DNA of 60,287 nt from an uncultured Bacteroidota bacterium (GTDB taxonomy: Bacteria > Bacteroidota > Bacteroidia > Flavobacteriales_D > Parvicellaceae), in assembly GCA_902536695.1 (NCBI GenBank), contig CACAYQ010000003.1, forward strand, positions 1 to 60,287, written 5' to 3'. A program made the translations under genes and the position numbers. Each line of letters begins with the position of its first letter. The first letter of the stretch is position 1. The notes beneath the pieces were generated by a model that saw nothing but the letters and a program-made list of their open reading frames with translations, made no database searches and was not told the origin of the DNA. This document shows, one piece after another, positions 29,576-38,120 of this stretch.

Positions 29576-29851
29576 ATGAATCTTGATTTAATTACAAAAA
29601 ACGACTTAAATGACTTTAAACTTGAACTAGTCAATCTAATCACTGACATTCTAAGTAAAAGTCAACCTAAAAAAAAAGAAATTCTTTCCAACGAAGATGT
29701 AAAAGACCTATTAGGAATTTCTACAGGCACTCTGAGAAAATATAGAATTACAGGAAAAATTTCCTACACCAAAATTGATGGCATTTTGTATTATAAATAC
29801 GAAGATGTTATAAAACTTATTGAGTCTAATAAATTTAACTCATTAGGTTAA
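29576..29851 (+). CDS. Excisionase-like HTH protein (MerR/HTH_17 type)
   Basis: 91 aa. N-terminal helix/coil (about 1-33), then a winged-helix of the HTH_17 type: ILSNEDVKDLLGISTGTLRKY followed by a wing ISYTKIDGILYYKYEDVIKLI. This is the usual form of Bacteroidota element excisionases, which bind att arms and steer the integrase. ATG at 29576 preferred over a non-ATG start further upstream. Confidence 0.8.
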   Translation: MNLDLITKNDLNDFKLELVNLITDILSKSQPKKKEILSNEDVKDLLGISTGTLRKYRITGKISYTKIDGILYYKYEDVIKLIESNKFNSLG

Positions 29852-29867
29852 AAAATATTGATTAGGC

Positions 29868-30030
29868 TCTGGTGAAGACCAACCTGATTGGACATGACCG
29901 AGGGATATACTGAGGTTGACTTTTAAGGGATGTCAAATAACCTTTGGCATCCTAAGAGAGTGTTCCGAAAAACTTAAAACCAACTTGATAATTCGGCAAG
30001 TTCGCCCAGTTATCTTGTATGGGCGAACTG
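29868..30030 (+). other. Structured intergenic element (possible origin or ncRNA)
   Basis: About 160 nt between the excisionase-like and Rep-like genes with at least four helices: TGGT-gaag-ACCA near 29870; CAACCT paired with AGGTTG around it; GGATGTCAAA (29928-29937) with TTTGGCATCC (29943-29952); CCGAA with TTCGG enclosing AACTTG/CAAGTT; and GTTCGCCCA (30000-30008) with TGGGCGAAC (30020-30028). More GC-rich than its surroundings. Could be the double-strand origin nicked by the Rep-like protein, or a folded RNA. It matches no RNA family that I can name. Confidence 0.6.
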
Positions 30031-30047
30031 TACCTAATTGAGAAATA

Positions 30048-30530
30048 ATGATAGGAAAAATATACGAAGAGAACACTAAATCAATACCAAGTATGAAAGA
30101 AGCATATATAAAATGGCTAAATGAAGAAGATTGGATTTTTTTTACAACCCTTACAACTAGTTATGAATTGACACAAAAGTCTGCTAGGAGAGCAGCAGAG
30201 AGATTTCATAAATATTTAAAAAACATATCAGATGATCATTGCAAGATGTTCTTTGTTTCAGAAAAGTTTGAATTAAAAGATGGGTATCATCTTCATGCTT
30301 TAATTAATTTACCAGATAAATTTCATGAGTTTATTTATTTCAATAAAATCATATCATCTTGGCAATTAGCAGCTGGTACATTTAATAAAAAAATGGATGA
30401 AAATGGATTTTATCAAGATCAAAAACCATCGAGAATAGATCTTCAAAAATATGACAAGAAGAAAGGGGCCAAAGGTTATTGTGCCAAATATATTTTTAAA
30501 AAGAATTGCGATTACGATATATTAACATGA
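30048..30530 (+). CDS. HUH-type Rep-like endonuclease
   Basis: 160 aa, a single catalytic domain. The three motifs of rolling-circle Rep proteins are in order: motif I FFTTLTT (31-37), motif II GYHLHALI with His81-x-His83, motif III GYCAKYIFK with Tyr144 and Lys147. No helicase domain follows. Such proteins nick an origin for rolling-circle replication or transfer. It lies 17 nt after the structured element, a likely substrate. The next gene overlaps its stop (ATGA). Confidence 0.78.
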   Translation: MIGKIYEENTKSIPSMKEAYIKWLNEEDWIFFTTLTTSYELTQKSARRAAERFHKYLKNISDDHCKMFFVSEKFELKDGYHLHALINLPDKFHEFIYFNKIISSWQLAAGTFNKKMDENGFYQDQKPSRIDLQKYDKKKGAKGYCAKYIFKKNCDYDILT

Positions 30531-30760
30531 TTAAAGATTTATCAATAAAGGAAAGAAAGGCTATAAAAAAGTATTTAGTTCATGGAGATTTAAAAAGAGT
30601 AGCTAAAAAACTCAATTTATCCAACTCAGCAATACATGGTTTTTTCAATGGAAAGTCAAATAATCCAGAAATTTTAGATGAGTTGCTTAAATTATTGAGG
30701 AAATATGCTAAAAACAGGGAAGATATTGGTACTATTTTGGGCAAAATAAATGCAGAATAA
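30527..30760 (+). CDS. Small HTH-like protein
   Basis: 77 aa, start ATG at 30527 overlapping the Rep-like stop. KKYLVHGDLKRVAKKLNLSNSAIHGFFNGK reads as a helix-turn-helix of the homeodomain/XRE kind (about residues 14-42), followed by a leucine-rich helix. Probably a regulator of the element. Confidence 0.65.
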   Translation: MIKDLSIKERKAIKKYLVHGDLKRVAKKLNLSNSAIHGFFNGKSNNPEILDELLKLLRKYAKNREDIGTILGKINAE

Positions 30761-30836
30761 GTGAAGAAACAATACAGAGTTTACTCAAAAAATATTCAGA
30801 ATTAGCAAATAAATACTTTAAAAAATATGTAGCCTA

Positions 30837-31526
30837 CTATCTAAATACAGCCTTAAGACGCTTAAGTAATTCAGAAAGTACTTTGTCATCTAGTTCTAAA
30901 TCAAAGTTGTCAGCTACATTACTATGAAACCTTATTGCATCTTTAATATATTTTTCTTGACGTTCATAATTAAAACGTTTCCAAGATTTATTGTTTTTTT
31001 TACTGTTATGAAATTTTAATAATAATTGAATATTATCTGGATGATGATTTCCCTGTTCTTTTTTATTTAGAAGGGCTTGTGCATGATCAAGTTCAAAGTC
31101 CAAGCTAAAAAAATCTTTAAAAGCTTTTTGAATATTTCTAAATTCATCTAACCTGTATAACTCAAAAATTTTTAAGTTGTCTTTAGCTTGACTTATAATT
31201 TCAGAACGTTTGATTGGCTCAATATCGTCATTTACATCTCTTTCTAAATTGATTTGTTGTTCTTGATCTGTTAGGTATTTAACTTTTCTTGGTCGTTCAC
31301 TTTCGTCTATAATTACATTCTTGAACCCACCTGCTGAAAGTCTTGATGAAATTCTTGCAGCAATTTCTCTTAGTCCAGTTGTATCATTTTTCTGCCCCTT
31401 AGCTTCTTTTTCAGCTTTTTTATATAAATCTGGATACATTTCGCTTACTTTCTGAGCCCATTCAGAAACGGTAATAAAATCATTAAATGTTTTTAAAGCC
31501 TCTGCATATTTTTCATAAATTTTCAT
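30837..31526 (-). CDS. HNH endonuclease
   Basis: 229 aa. The C-terminal HNH nuclease core has FELDHAQALLNKK (His148), HHPDNIQLLLKFHN (Asn165, His173) and KKNNKSW. The N-terminal half is helical and unrecognised, with a possible DNA-recognition role. Overlaps the unknown gene upstream by 4 nt. Resembles type II restriction-like HNH enzymes, but no methyltransferase is present. Candidate defence or mobility nuclease. Confidence 0.75.
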   Translation of the reverse strand: MKIYEKYAEALKTFNDFITVSEWAQKVSEMYPDLYKKAEKEAKGQKNDTTGLREIAARISSRLSAGGFKNVIIDESERPRKVKYLTDQEQQINLERDVNDDIEPIKRSEIISQAKDNLKIFELYRLDEFRNIQKAFKDFFSLDFELDHAQALLNKKEQGNHHPDNIQLLLKFHNSKKNNKSWKRFNYERQEKYIKDAIRFHSNVADNFDLELDDKVLSELLKRLKAVFR

Positions 31527-32071
31527 TTTAATAGTCCTGTCTTCAGTGCTTCTTGTTTAATAGTATCTAAATGCTTTATAAAGTCCTTACATAACCACAT
31601 TAATTTTACAGGGTCTTTTATGTCACAGAAGTCAGTCAGTTTACCGCAAACCTGTCGGGAAGGTACAGGTGTCTCAGAGTTCTTGTGGTCAATAAATATT
31701 TTGTCGTAGGCCTGCCAGCGACTGTCAACTAAGTCACCATATTCTTCGTTTGTCTCGATCTCAATGTCTACCTGCTCCAATTGGCTGAGCATTCCTTTTC
31801 CGAGTTTACCTTGATTGAAAACTTCTCCGATAATTATCTCTGAAAGTGTTGGTTGTGAGGAGAACAGTCGGAACCCCAACTGTGTCGTCCAAGCACGAAA
31901 GACGAATAGTTCCGCTATTGTTTTCTTTTTATTGTCAACACCATCCAAAAAGTCCGAATAATGTCCACTGTAGTTCATTAGGTAGAAGTGTTGTCCAAGT
32001 TTGATTCTCTCATTTATGTTGTCTGCTGTCAAGGTGTCTTGCTTGCCGAAAAGTTTTCCTAAAAGTCCCAT
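31523..32071 (-). CDS. Unknown protein paired with HNH endonuclease
   Basis: 182 aa. N-terminus MGLLGKLFGKQDTL is short and amphipathic, not a signal peptide. No domain recognised. More GC-rich than the integrase module beside it. Overlaps the HNH gene by 4 nt and starts 17 nt downstream of an attC-like hairpin, so the pair may be a captured cassette. Function unknown; immunity or sensor partner is only a guess. Confidence 0.65.
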   Translation of the reverse strand: MGLLGKLFGKQDTLTADNINERIKLGQHFYLMNYSGHYSDFLDGVDNKKKTIAELFVFRAWTTQLGFRLFSSQPTLSEIIIGEVFNQGKLGKGMLSQLEQVDIEIETNEEYGDLVDSRWQAYDKIFIDHKNSETPVPSRQVCGKLTDFCDIKDPVKLMWLCKDFIKHLDTIKQEALKTGLLK

Positions 32072-32087
32072 TTTCTATTTTTTAATG

Positions 32088-32144
32088 TGCGATAACGTTT
32101 TGGCTAAGCTGCGTTTTAATGCAGTTTAGGTTTTGTTGGCAGTA
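32088..32144 (-). repeat. attC-like site between cassettes
   Basis: On the minus strand TGCCAAC ... GTTATCGCA flank a central stem CTAAACTGC/GCAGCTTAG (9 bp, one G-T) with an 8-nt loop. Terminal AAC...GTT with an imperfect central hairpin is the layout of integron attC sites. It contains the stop of the kinase gene and precedes the 182-aa gene, the position expected of an attC. The boxes do not meet the full RYYYAAC/GTTRRRY consensus. Confidence 0.5.
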
Positions 32145-32809
32145 GTGTTTTTTATTATCTTCAAATTTTTAAGTTCAGTATTATCAATTACCAAATCTGC
32201 TTGTTCTTCGGGTTTATTCTCGTCAATATAGATTTTTGAAGCTTTATGGTATCTATTGTCATATTTCTCTTTGGTCGCTTTTAATCCGCCCAAAAGTTTA
32301 ATATCTCTATTCATTCCACGAAGCAAAGCTGTTTTGAAATCTGTTTTTAAATAAATTTTCAAATCCCAATGATTTCTATATTTTGGCTTAAATAAATATG
32401 CCCCATCCGTTATAAGAACAGTTTCGTTGTCAATTTTGGTTGGTTTTAAATTCAAATACTCATCTGTTTCCAAATCATGAGTTGCTTTTGTAATATTTGG
32501 AATTTCAGATTGTGATGATTTTAGTACTTTCTCAACAAAGGCTACTTCATCATAGGAATCTTCATAATAACCTTTAGCGGAATCACGTCCTTGTTTATAT
32601 CGGACTTCTTTATTAAAGTGAAAACCATCAATTGAAATCTGTTTCGCATTTATATTTTCAGAATTTAGATATTCTGTAAGTTTTCCCGCAAAAATAGTTT
32701 TCCCTGTTCCTTCAATTCCATTTATCGCAACTCTGATAGGTTTAGATTTTTTCGCCCTAATTGAGACTATGCTATTTTTAATCAGTTCTAAAGTTTCTGT
32801 TTCGTTCAT
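32126..32809 (-). CDS. Uridine kinase-like P-loop kinase
   Basis: 227 aa. Walker A GIEGTGKT (residues 31-38), ISIDGFHFNKE (the Asp/His motif of uridine and phosphoribulokinase-like enzymes), VLITDGAYLF and the lid LLRGMNRDIKLLGG. A nucleoside or related small-molecule kinase; exact substrate unknown. It is bounded on both sides by GTTGGCAGTA/TACTGCCAAC attC-like edges and so looks like an integron-type cassette. Confidence 0.75.
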   Translation of the reverse strand: MNETETLELIKNSIVSIRAKKSKPIRVAINGIEGTGKTIFAGKLTEYLNSENINAKQISIDGFHFNKEVRYKQGRDSAKGYYEDSYDEVAFVEKVLKSSQSEIPNITKATHDLETDEYLNLKPTKIDNETVLITDGAYLFKPKYRNHWDLKIYLKTDFKTALLRGMNRDIKLLGGLKATKEKYDNRYHKASKIYIDENKPEEQADLVIDNTELKNLKIIKNTTANKT

Positions 32810-32819
32810 CTGTTATATT

Positions 32820-32911
32820 ACTGCCAACGAGGGAATATACGTATTACGTTTATTTCCTTTATAAATATACATGAAAACTTAAATAAACGTAAATAGCATT
32901 AAGTTATGGTC
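32820..32911 (-). repeat. Second attC-like site
   Basis: ACTGCCAAC at one end and GTTATGG at the other enclose a strong stem, TTACGTTTATTT with AAATAAACGTAA (12 bp), around a loop of about 25 nt. Same GCCAACGAGGGAATA edge as seen degraded at 37604-37621. It lies between the kinase start and the arm repeats of J1. Confidence 0.5.
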
Positions 32912-32915
32912 AAAA

Positions 32916-33008
32916 TGTTTGACCTATGTTTGACCTCTGGATTTTTAGATTTGTAACCAACTGGAAATAAACAGATTACAAGTAGGGTTCGAAACCCTCC
33001 GGCTCCAC
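32916..33008 (+). repeat. Junction J1 (attR-like, intact)
   Basis: Two TGTTTGACCT repeats from 32916 and 32927, TTGTAAC/gattacaa inverted repeat, and the 24-nt ssrA-derived core at 32985-33008, 69 nt from the first repeat. Right boundary of the integrase-bearing cassette C1. Confidence 0.88.
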
Positions 33009-33033
33009 TAATTATTGATTTATTAGTTGTTTT

Positions 33034-33828
33034 TTATTTACCTAACTTTAATATTCTAAATGCTCCTTGAATTACCAATACAAAAACGATTGTTCCTATA
33101 ATTAAATCAGGCGTACTTGAATTTAGCCAATTTACCAAAAGTCCAGCTATTATAACTCCAAAATTGATAATTACATCATTAGAGGTGAAAATCATACTCG
33201 CTTTCAAATGAGCTTCTTCTTTATTATTTGACTTTTGTAAAATGTAAAGACAAATTCCGTTTGCAATAAGTGCGAAAACCGAAACGATAATCATTGTCGA
33301 AAAGTCAGGAAGTTTCTCGTCTACAATAAATCGCCTTAAAACTTCCGAAAATCCGATAACAGCAAGTATTATTTGAAAATATCCAGCAAGTTTTGCTATC
33401 CGCTTTTTTCTTGTTAAAGTTCCACCAACTGCAAACAAACTAATTCCGTATACAAAGCTGTCGGCAAGCATATCTAGACTGTCTGCAACTAATCCCATTG
33501 ATTTTGAGATTATTCCAGTTGTCATTTCGATTAGAAAAAAGGCAAAGTTTATCAATAGAATTGTCCAGAGCAGTTTTTTCTGGTTTGAGTTTTCATTAAA
33601 TTCAGTTTGGTAGGTTTTTTTAGTAGAGATTTTCTTACCACCTAAATTCAGTTCAATAATAGACTTTTCGATTTGGTCAATTTCTCCGTTATGAAAAACA
33701 GTCAATTTTCGGTTTGGTATATCAAAAGTCAAATTCGCAATATTTGAAATTCCATCCAGTTTCATACGGATTAGATTTTCCTCCGAAGGACAATCCATTT
33801 TAGTAATCTCAAATATTGATTTATTCAT
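33034..33828 (-). CDS. Cation diffusion facilitator-like transporter
   Basis: 264 aa. An N-terminal HMA-like domain without its CxxC (FEITKMDCPSEENLIRMKL, about residues 5-70), then five to six helices with the CDF signature LVADSLDMLADSFVYG (about 115-130) and FTSNDVIINFGV. Probably exports a divalent metal such as zinc or cobalt. Sole gene of cassette C2, reading toward ssrA. Confidence 0.85.
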   Translation of the reverse strand: MNKSIFEITKMDCPSEENLIRMKLDGISNIANLTFDIPNRKLTVFHNGEIDQIEKSIIELNLGGKKISTKKTYQTEFNENSNQKKLLWTILLINFAFFLIEMTTGIISKSMGLVADSLDMLADSFVYGISLFAVGGTLTRKKRIAKLAGYFQIILAVIGFSEVLRRFIVDEKLPDFSTMIIVSVFALIANGICLYILQKSNNKEEAHLKASMIFTSNDVIINFGVIIAGLLVNWLNSSTPDLIIGTIVFVLVIQGAFRILKLGK

Positions 33829-33948
33829 TTAGTTTCTTGGTTTTTTGATGTTAAACAAAAGGAGGTAATAAAATTGATGGTTTTACTTTTTTTAAAGATA
33901 TAAGCAAAAAATCATTAGAGTTAAATAAGAACAATTAGTTAGTAAAAA

Positions 33949-33992
33949 TGTGTGACCTATGGGTTTTTATATTTGTAATTCACTAGAAATAA
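33949..33992 (+). repeat. Junction relic J2 (arm without core)
   Basis: TGTGTGACCTAT, then gggtttttatatttgtaa and ctagaaata, a decayed single arm. The core is missing; the DNA runs directly into a foreign coding fragment. Confidence 0.55.
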
Positions 33993-34155
33993 AATTAATG
34001 TGGCAACGGCTCAATCCACTTTTAGTTCTTTAAATGAATCTCAAGACCAAGATATGCAAAATCAGTTAGCTTCTTTTGAAAAAGAATTCAACTCTTGGAA
34101 AGGTGATAGAGAACAGATAGACGATGTATGTGTAATGGGAGTTAGAATAACTTAA
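33979..34155 (+). pseudogene. C-terminal fragment of a SpoIIE-type phosphatase
   Basis: An open frame to the TAA at 34155 ends FNSWKGDREQIDDVCVMGVRI, characteristic of the C-terminus of Bacteroidota TPR-SpoIIE (PP2C-like) phosphatases. Only the last about 50 residues exist, with no start or catalytic domain, and the 5' edge merges with the J2 arm. A captured or left-over gene end, not functional. On the + strand, unlike the neighbouring cargo. Confidence 0.65.
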
Positions 34156-34196
34156 TGTACAAATTGATTTAAATAAGCACATTTTATGTCATAAAA

Positions 34197-34289
34197 TGTT
34201 TGACCTATGTTTGACCTCTGGATTTTTAGATTTGTAACTAATTGGAAATAAACAGGTTACAAGTAGGGTTCGAAACCCTCCGGCTCCAC
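34197..34289 (+). repeat. Junction J3 (intact)
   Basis: TGTTTGACCT twice (34197, 34208), perfect inverted repeat TTGTAAC (34232-34238)/GTTACAA (34256-34262), core 34266-34289 identical to the ssrA end. Confidence 0.9.
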
Positions 34290-34325
34290 TATAGAATCTT
34301 ACACTACAATTTTTTTTAATGGACA

Positions 34326-36572
34326 CTAATTTTTGTATACCGTTTTATCAAGGTATTCACTTATTTGATCAAACGAAAATGAAATTGTACTACCATTATC
34401 TACACTTCTGCAAGCATTAGATAAATTCCAATCAGCAAAAAAACTGATACCATCATTTGAAATACTGATTTCTAGCTCATTCATGTCATATTTTAAATCT
34501 TCAGGCAGTATTCCAAAACAATCTGTTGATTCATTAAAATATTTTTCATAATCTTCTCTGATCAGTTTATTAATTTCTTTGATTAAATTTAGTTGTTTAG
34601 CATTAAAAATTTGGGAATTATTAACCATTAAATATTTGTCGTCAATTTTTAAGTAAAGTATTTGACTTTTTTCCAAATATCCTCTGTAATCCTCGACTTC
34701 AGTGGTTGTTACAATTCTTATATTTTCATACTCACAAGTTGTTACAGTTTTTTCATTATTGAGGTATCCTTCAATCAAATCATTATATTCTTCTTTTGAG
34801 TAATCTTTTTCAGTACACATTACTTGTTTTTCTTGACGACTAACTTCGAACTTCAATTTTTTTAAATTTTTAGAATTTTTCCAATATCCATAAAGAATAC
34901 TTCCTTTAATAGATCCTTCAAAAATTCCAGTATTATCTCCTTTTTGATTAAATTCTTCAATTGTAAAAATTCCATCATAAATTTCTCCTGCTAATTGCAA
35001 AAATGTGTTGCTCGTCTTATATCTGTATCTTCCTCCAATTTTGTTGTCGGAGCTATTTAAATACATTTCAATTGCATATTTATCATCAATTAAGCCTAGA
35101 TACTTTCCTTCAATTATGTTGTTTGAAAATATTCCTTCATTTTTTATAATGTACGACACTTTCCAAGGCTTATACTTAAAAACTCCTTTTTCTTTTTTTC
35201 TATAATTACCATATAAAAAATGCGTTCCTGGTTTAGCTGGAACTACTATACTATCTGTGGAATATCCACTAAACTCTATCACGTTTAATTTATTTTGTTG
35301 CCTTTTCGGTAATAAATATTGCGAAGAGTCATCAACCCAATAACTTATGTCAATATATTCTGGGTAATCTTTTTTGAATATTGGAATTTTAGTAAAACCC
35401 TTATCAGTATTCACAGTAAAAGTTCTAGTATTTGAGTCTATTGGTCCACTCTTGAGAAGATCTTCAATAAATCTTGAAGGTAAAGTAGCTCTTAGATGTA
35501 TTTTATCAAGTGCTGTAGTAAGCGCTTCTTGAATTTGTAACAAAAAATAATTGGGGTTTTCATTTTTATCAATAGAAAGTATAGTTAATATTTCTTTAAT
35601 AGCATCTTTGTCCTCTGAATTAATCTTAGAAGTCATAATTTGCAAATTTAAAATCGAGTCTATTGCTTTTTCATTATAATCTCCGCTTTTAACAATTTTT
35701 CTTAGAAGTTTAGTGTCAAAACTATAGAAGTAATTTTGGTCCAAAGATGTATTTTTTACATAAAAATTATTTGCTTGATAATTTGAAAGATATAGAACAA
35801 GATCATATTTAAGCTTATCTATTAAATACATGGTAGTATCTAATTTTAAATCAATTTTTTGTCTTTTTATTTTTTTTAAAAGCTTGGTGGTGTAACTGTT
35901 AGAGTCAAAAGTTTTAAAATCAAATTCAGAAATTGTATATGGTCTGATTATTAAGCTGGAAATTAATTTATCAAAATTTAGATTATTATCAGAAACTAAT
36001 GCTGTGCTTAATTGTTCTGAAAATTCAATTAGTTGATCTTCCAAGATATAAAAATCAGTTTGGTCGCATGTATTTCTAAGTCCGTTTGTTAGTTTATTAA
36101 GGTCTTTTTGATTTTTTCTAAGAGCTTTGTTAAAGGATTCAAGTTTTTTTGGGTTTTGACTAATTTCCCAAATGTTTTGTAACTGAGAAAAAAGAGTAGA
36201 CTGTTCTAATAAAATAAAATATTCATTCCAAATTTTATGGCAATCACTTAATTGTTCATCACTTAATAAATTAACCTCTTTATTATAATTACTTACAATA
36301 AAATTATTCAAGTTTGCACAACTATGAAATATACTATCACTAACAATTTTTAGGTATTGTATGTAACGAAAAGACTCTGTGCCCATCCCTTTCATAGCCT
36401 GTAAACTGTATTCAGTTTGGATATCAGACATAAGCTTGTAATTATAATTTAAGCGATTATTAATTTCCTCGTTGAGTTTTAAATCTAGTTCAACAAAATC
36501 ATTAGGATTGGAATTACAACCTAGTAAGCTAAAAAATATTACAAAAGCTACACTAAAAATTACTTTATTCAT
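34326..36572 (-). CDS. Large lipoprotein of unknown function
   Basis: 748 aa. Lipobox SLLGC near residue 19. The first about 330 residues are helical; a later part repeats a beta motif (NKIGGRYRYKTSNTFLQLAGEI, GSIKGSILYGYWKN), and the C-terminus resembles a DUF3298-like fold only weakly. Sole gene of cassette C3. Function unknown. Confidence 0.75.
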   Translation of the reverse strand: MNKVIFSVAFVIFFSLLGCNSNPNDFVELDLKLNEEINNRLNYNYKLMSDIQTEYSLQAMKGMGTESFRYIQYLKIVSDSIFHSCANLNNFIVSNYNKEVNLLSDEQLSDCHKIWNEYFILLEQSTLFSQLQNIWEISQNPKKLESFNKALRKNQKDLNKLTNGLRNTCDQTDFYILEDQLIEFSEQLSTALVSDNNLNFDKLISSLIIRPYTISEFDFKTFDSNSYTTKLLKKIKRQKIDLKLDTTMYLIDKLKYDLVLYLSNYQANNFYVKNTSLDQNYFYSFDTKLLRKIVKSGDYNEKAIDSILNLQIMTSKINSEDKDAIKEILTILSIDKNENPNYFLLQIQEALTTALDKIHLRATLPSRFIEDLLKSGPIDSNTRTFTVNTDKGFTKIPIFKKDYPEYIDISYWVDDSSQYLLPKRQQNKLNVIEFSGYSTDSIVVPAKPGTHFLYGNYRKKEKGVFKYKPWKVSYIIKNEGIFSNNIIEGKYLGLIDDKYAIEMYLNSSDNKIGGRYRYKTSNTFLQLAGEIYDGIFTIEEFNQKGDNTGIFEGSIKGSILYGYWKNSKNLKKLKFEVSRQEKQVMCTEKDYSKEEYNDLIEGYLNNEKTVTTCEYENIRIVTTTEVEDYRGYLEKSQILYLKIDDKYLMVNNSQIFNAKQLNLIKEINKLIREDYEKYFNESTDCFGILPEDLKYDMNELEISISNDGISFFADWNLSNACRSVDNGSTISFSFDQISEYLDKTVYKN

Positions 36573-36627
36573 CTCAATTTTACTTGAACAATAAAATTAT
36601 ATAAAATATCAAATCATTTCACTTAAA

Positions 36628-36720
36628 TGTTTGACCTATGTTTGACCTCCGGATTTTTCGTTTTGTAACTAGCTGGTAATAAATAGGTTACAAGTAGGGT
36701 TCGAAACCCTCCGGCTCCAC
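36628..36720 (+). repeat. Junction J4 (intact)
   Basis: Arm repeats at 36628 and 36639, TTGTAAC/GTTACAA, core 36697-36720 identical to the ssrA end. Spacing 69 nt. Confidence 0.9.
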
Positions 36721-36785
36721 TTAGTGATTTACTTAAGAAAAACGACTAAATTAAACTTTGTAGTGCGTATCCCGAAGGGTATGCA

Positions 36786-37583
36786 CTATACAAAATGTTG
36801 TAGCCAGTTTCTTTTCATTAAAAGTGTATTCTTATTAATTTCAAACTTGATTCCTTTTTTTAATTTGTATAGAACTGTTAACCCAATAATAAAAACAACT
36901 GTAATAATTCTAAAAATATTCGCATAAGTTCCCCCAAACGCATTATCGGAAACAGAGAACATCATCCAAAATAAATTCATAAAGAGATGTAAAAAAATGG
37001 AAACCCATAGGTTGTAATTCCACTCTACGTATACCCAAGCAAATAAAATCGCTCCTAAAAACGTAGTTAAGAAAATCCCGACTAACGTTGTAAAATCTTG
37101 ACTTTGATATAAGTGACCTAAGGCAAATACTAATGCACCAAATACAATTGACAGAATAAATCCAATATTCGTAAATCTATATATTTGTCCAAATAAAATT
37201 CCTCTAAAAAATAATTCTTCTACAAATGCTGCAATTAAAGCACCCATTAGAATTCTTGTAAAGGTTAATTCTGTATTAAAGTCAAAAAGAACAGCATAAC
37301 CTATAAGCATTGGAAATGAACATATTAAAGCAAATAAAAATCCTTTTCCTATTGATCCATTTAGTCCCAATACATCAGGGAAGTTTTTGAATTTATGAAT
37401 TATTCCAACCCCTGTGAATAGAGGAATTCCGATAATCAGATATGTTATAAAATGACAAACTCCAATATTACTTATAAATTCATTTAACAATTTACGTATG
37501 TCAGAAAAGAACATCTGTTGGAGTGCATAATAGACTCCAAAGAACATAATCGTTATCAATACTACTTTTATTGTTTTATTCAT
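36786..37583 (-). CDS. CPBP-family intramembrane glutamic protease
   Basis: 265 aa, seven to eight membrane helices. Motif 1 VEELFFRGILFG has the EExxxR catalytic pair; FALGHLYQ and FLHLFMNLFW supply the later histidines. These proteases or CaaX-like enzymes often accompany bacteriocin or stress functions. Sole gene of cassette C4. Confidence 0.88.
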   Translation of the reverse strand: MNKTIKVVLITIMFFGVYYALQQMFFSDIRKLLNEFISNIGVCHFITYLIIGIPLFTGVGIIHKFKNFPDVLGLNGSIGKGFLFALICSFPMLIGYAVLFDFNTELTFTRILMGALIAAFVEELFFRGILFGQIYRFTNIGFILSIVFGALVFALGHLYQSQDFTTLVGIFLTTFLGAILFAWVYVEWNYNLWVSIFLHLFMNLFWMMFSVSDNAFGGTYANIFRIITVVFIIGLTVLYKLKKGIKFEINKNTLLMKRNWLQHFV

Positions 37584-37619
37584 TTAGTTTTTTTTCAAAA
37601 ATTGGCTACAACGAGGGAA

Positions 37620-37735
37620 TAAACGTAATACGTTTATTTCTTCACTTTTAAGTATGTTTTAAATTTATAAACAAAACGAATAAGTCCTTTCAAATCAGAG
37701 TGAAAAGAGTTCGAAATCTGTCCCTTTGGGTCCAC
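37620..37735 (+). repeat. Junction J5 (type B)
   Basis: Palindrome TAAACGTA-A-TACGTTTA at 37620-37636, then a core-like segment 37707-37735 that begins GAGTTCGAAATCTG and ends GGGTCCAC. It is followed by a copy of left-end repeat L0. Palindrome-to-core distance is 87 nt, the same as in J7. No TGTTTGACCT arm. Confidence 0.7.
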
Positions 37736-37770
37736 TATTTAATATGTTGTTAATAATTAAATTAGCAAGG
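37736..37770 (+). repeat. Left-end repeat L5
   Basis: Copy of the 27522-27556 sequence (tatttaatatgttgtt, then aataattaaattagc), directly after the J5 core. Confidence 0.7.
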
Positions 37771-37775
37771 GGGGT

Positions 37776-38120
37776 TTAATTCTTTACATATCTCATTCCC
37801 TCAATCCCTCTATTAAGTTTTACTTCAATTTTTACAAGTTTATTATTTTCATTAATAAGTTTTACTATTTCAAAATTATTAACTAAAATTCTTATTTCAT
37901 CTTTAGAAGCTAATTGCGATTCTTGAATAAGTTCACTAGTATTTTTATTTTCTTTTTTAAGTTTGATTGCTAAGTTTGATTTGTTTATAAGCTCAGCTGA
38001 ATAGTTTTTTTTATTTTCTTCACCAAGAATAAATGTTTCGTTTGGTGGAATTGATAATTCTGATTTTAGAGTTGTACAAGAGAACGCTAAAACAAAAGTT
38101 ACAAAAATCAATCTCTTCAT
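37776..38120 (-). CDS. Small lipoprotein
   Basis: 114 aa with lipobox LAFSC at residues 11-15. Lys/Asn/Glu-rich, a central helix, and a C-terminal beta segment. No domain recognised. One of three small exported proteins in cassette C5. Confidence 0.6.
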   Translation of the reverse strand: MKRLIFVTFVLAFSCTTLKSELSIPPNETFILGEENKKNYSAELINKSNLAIKLKKENKNTSELIQESQLASKDEIRILVNNFEIVKLINENNKLVKIEVKLNRGIEGMRYVKN

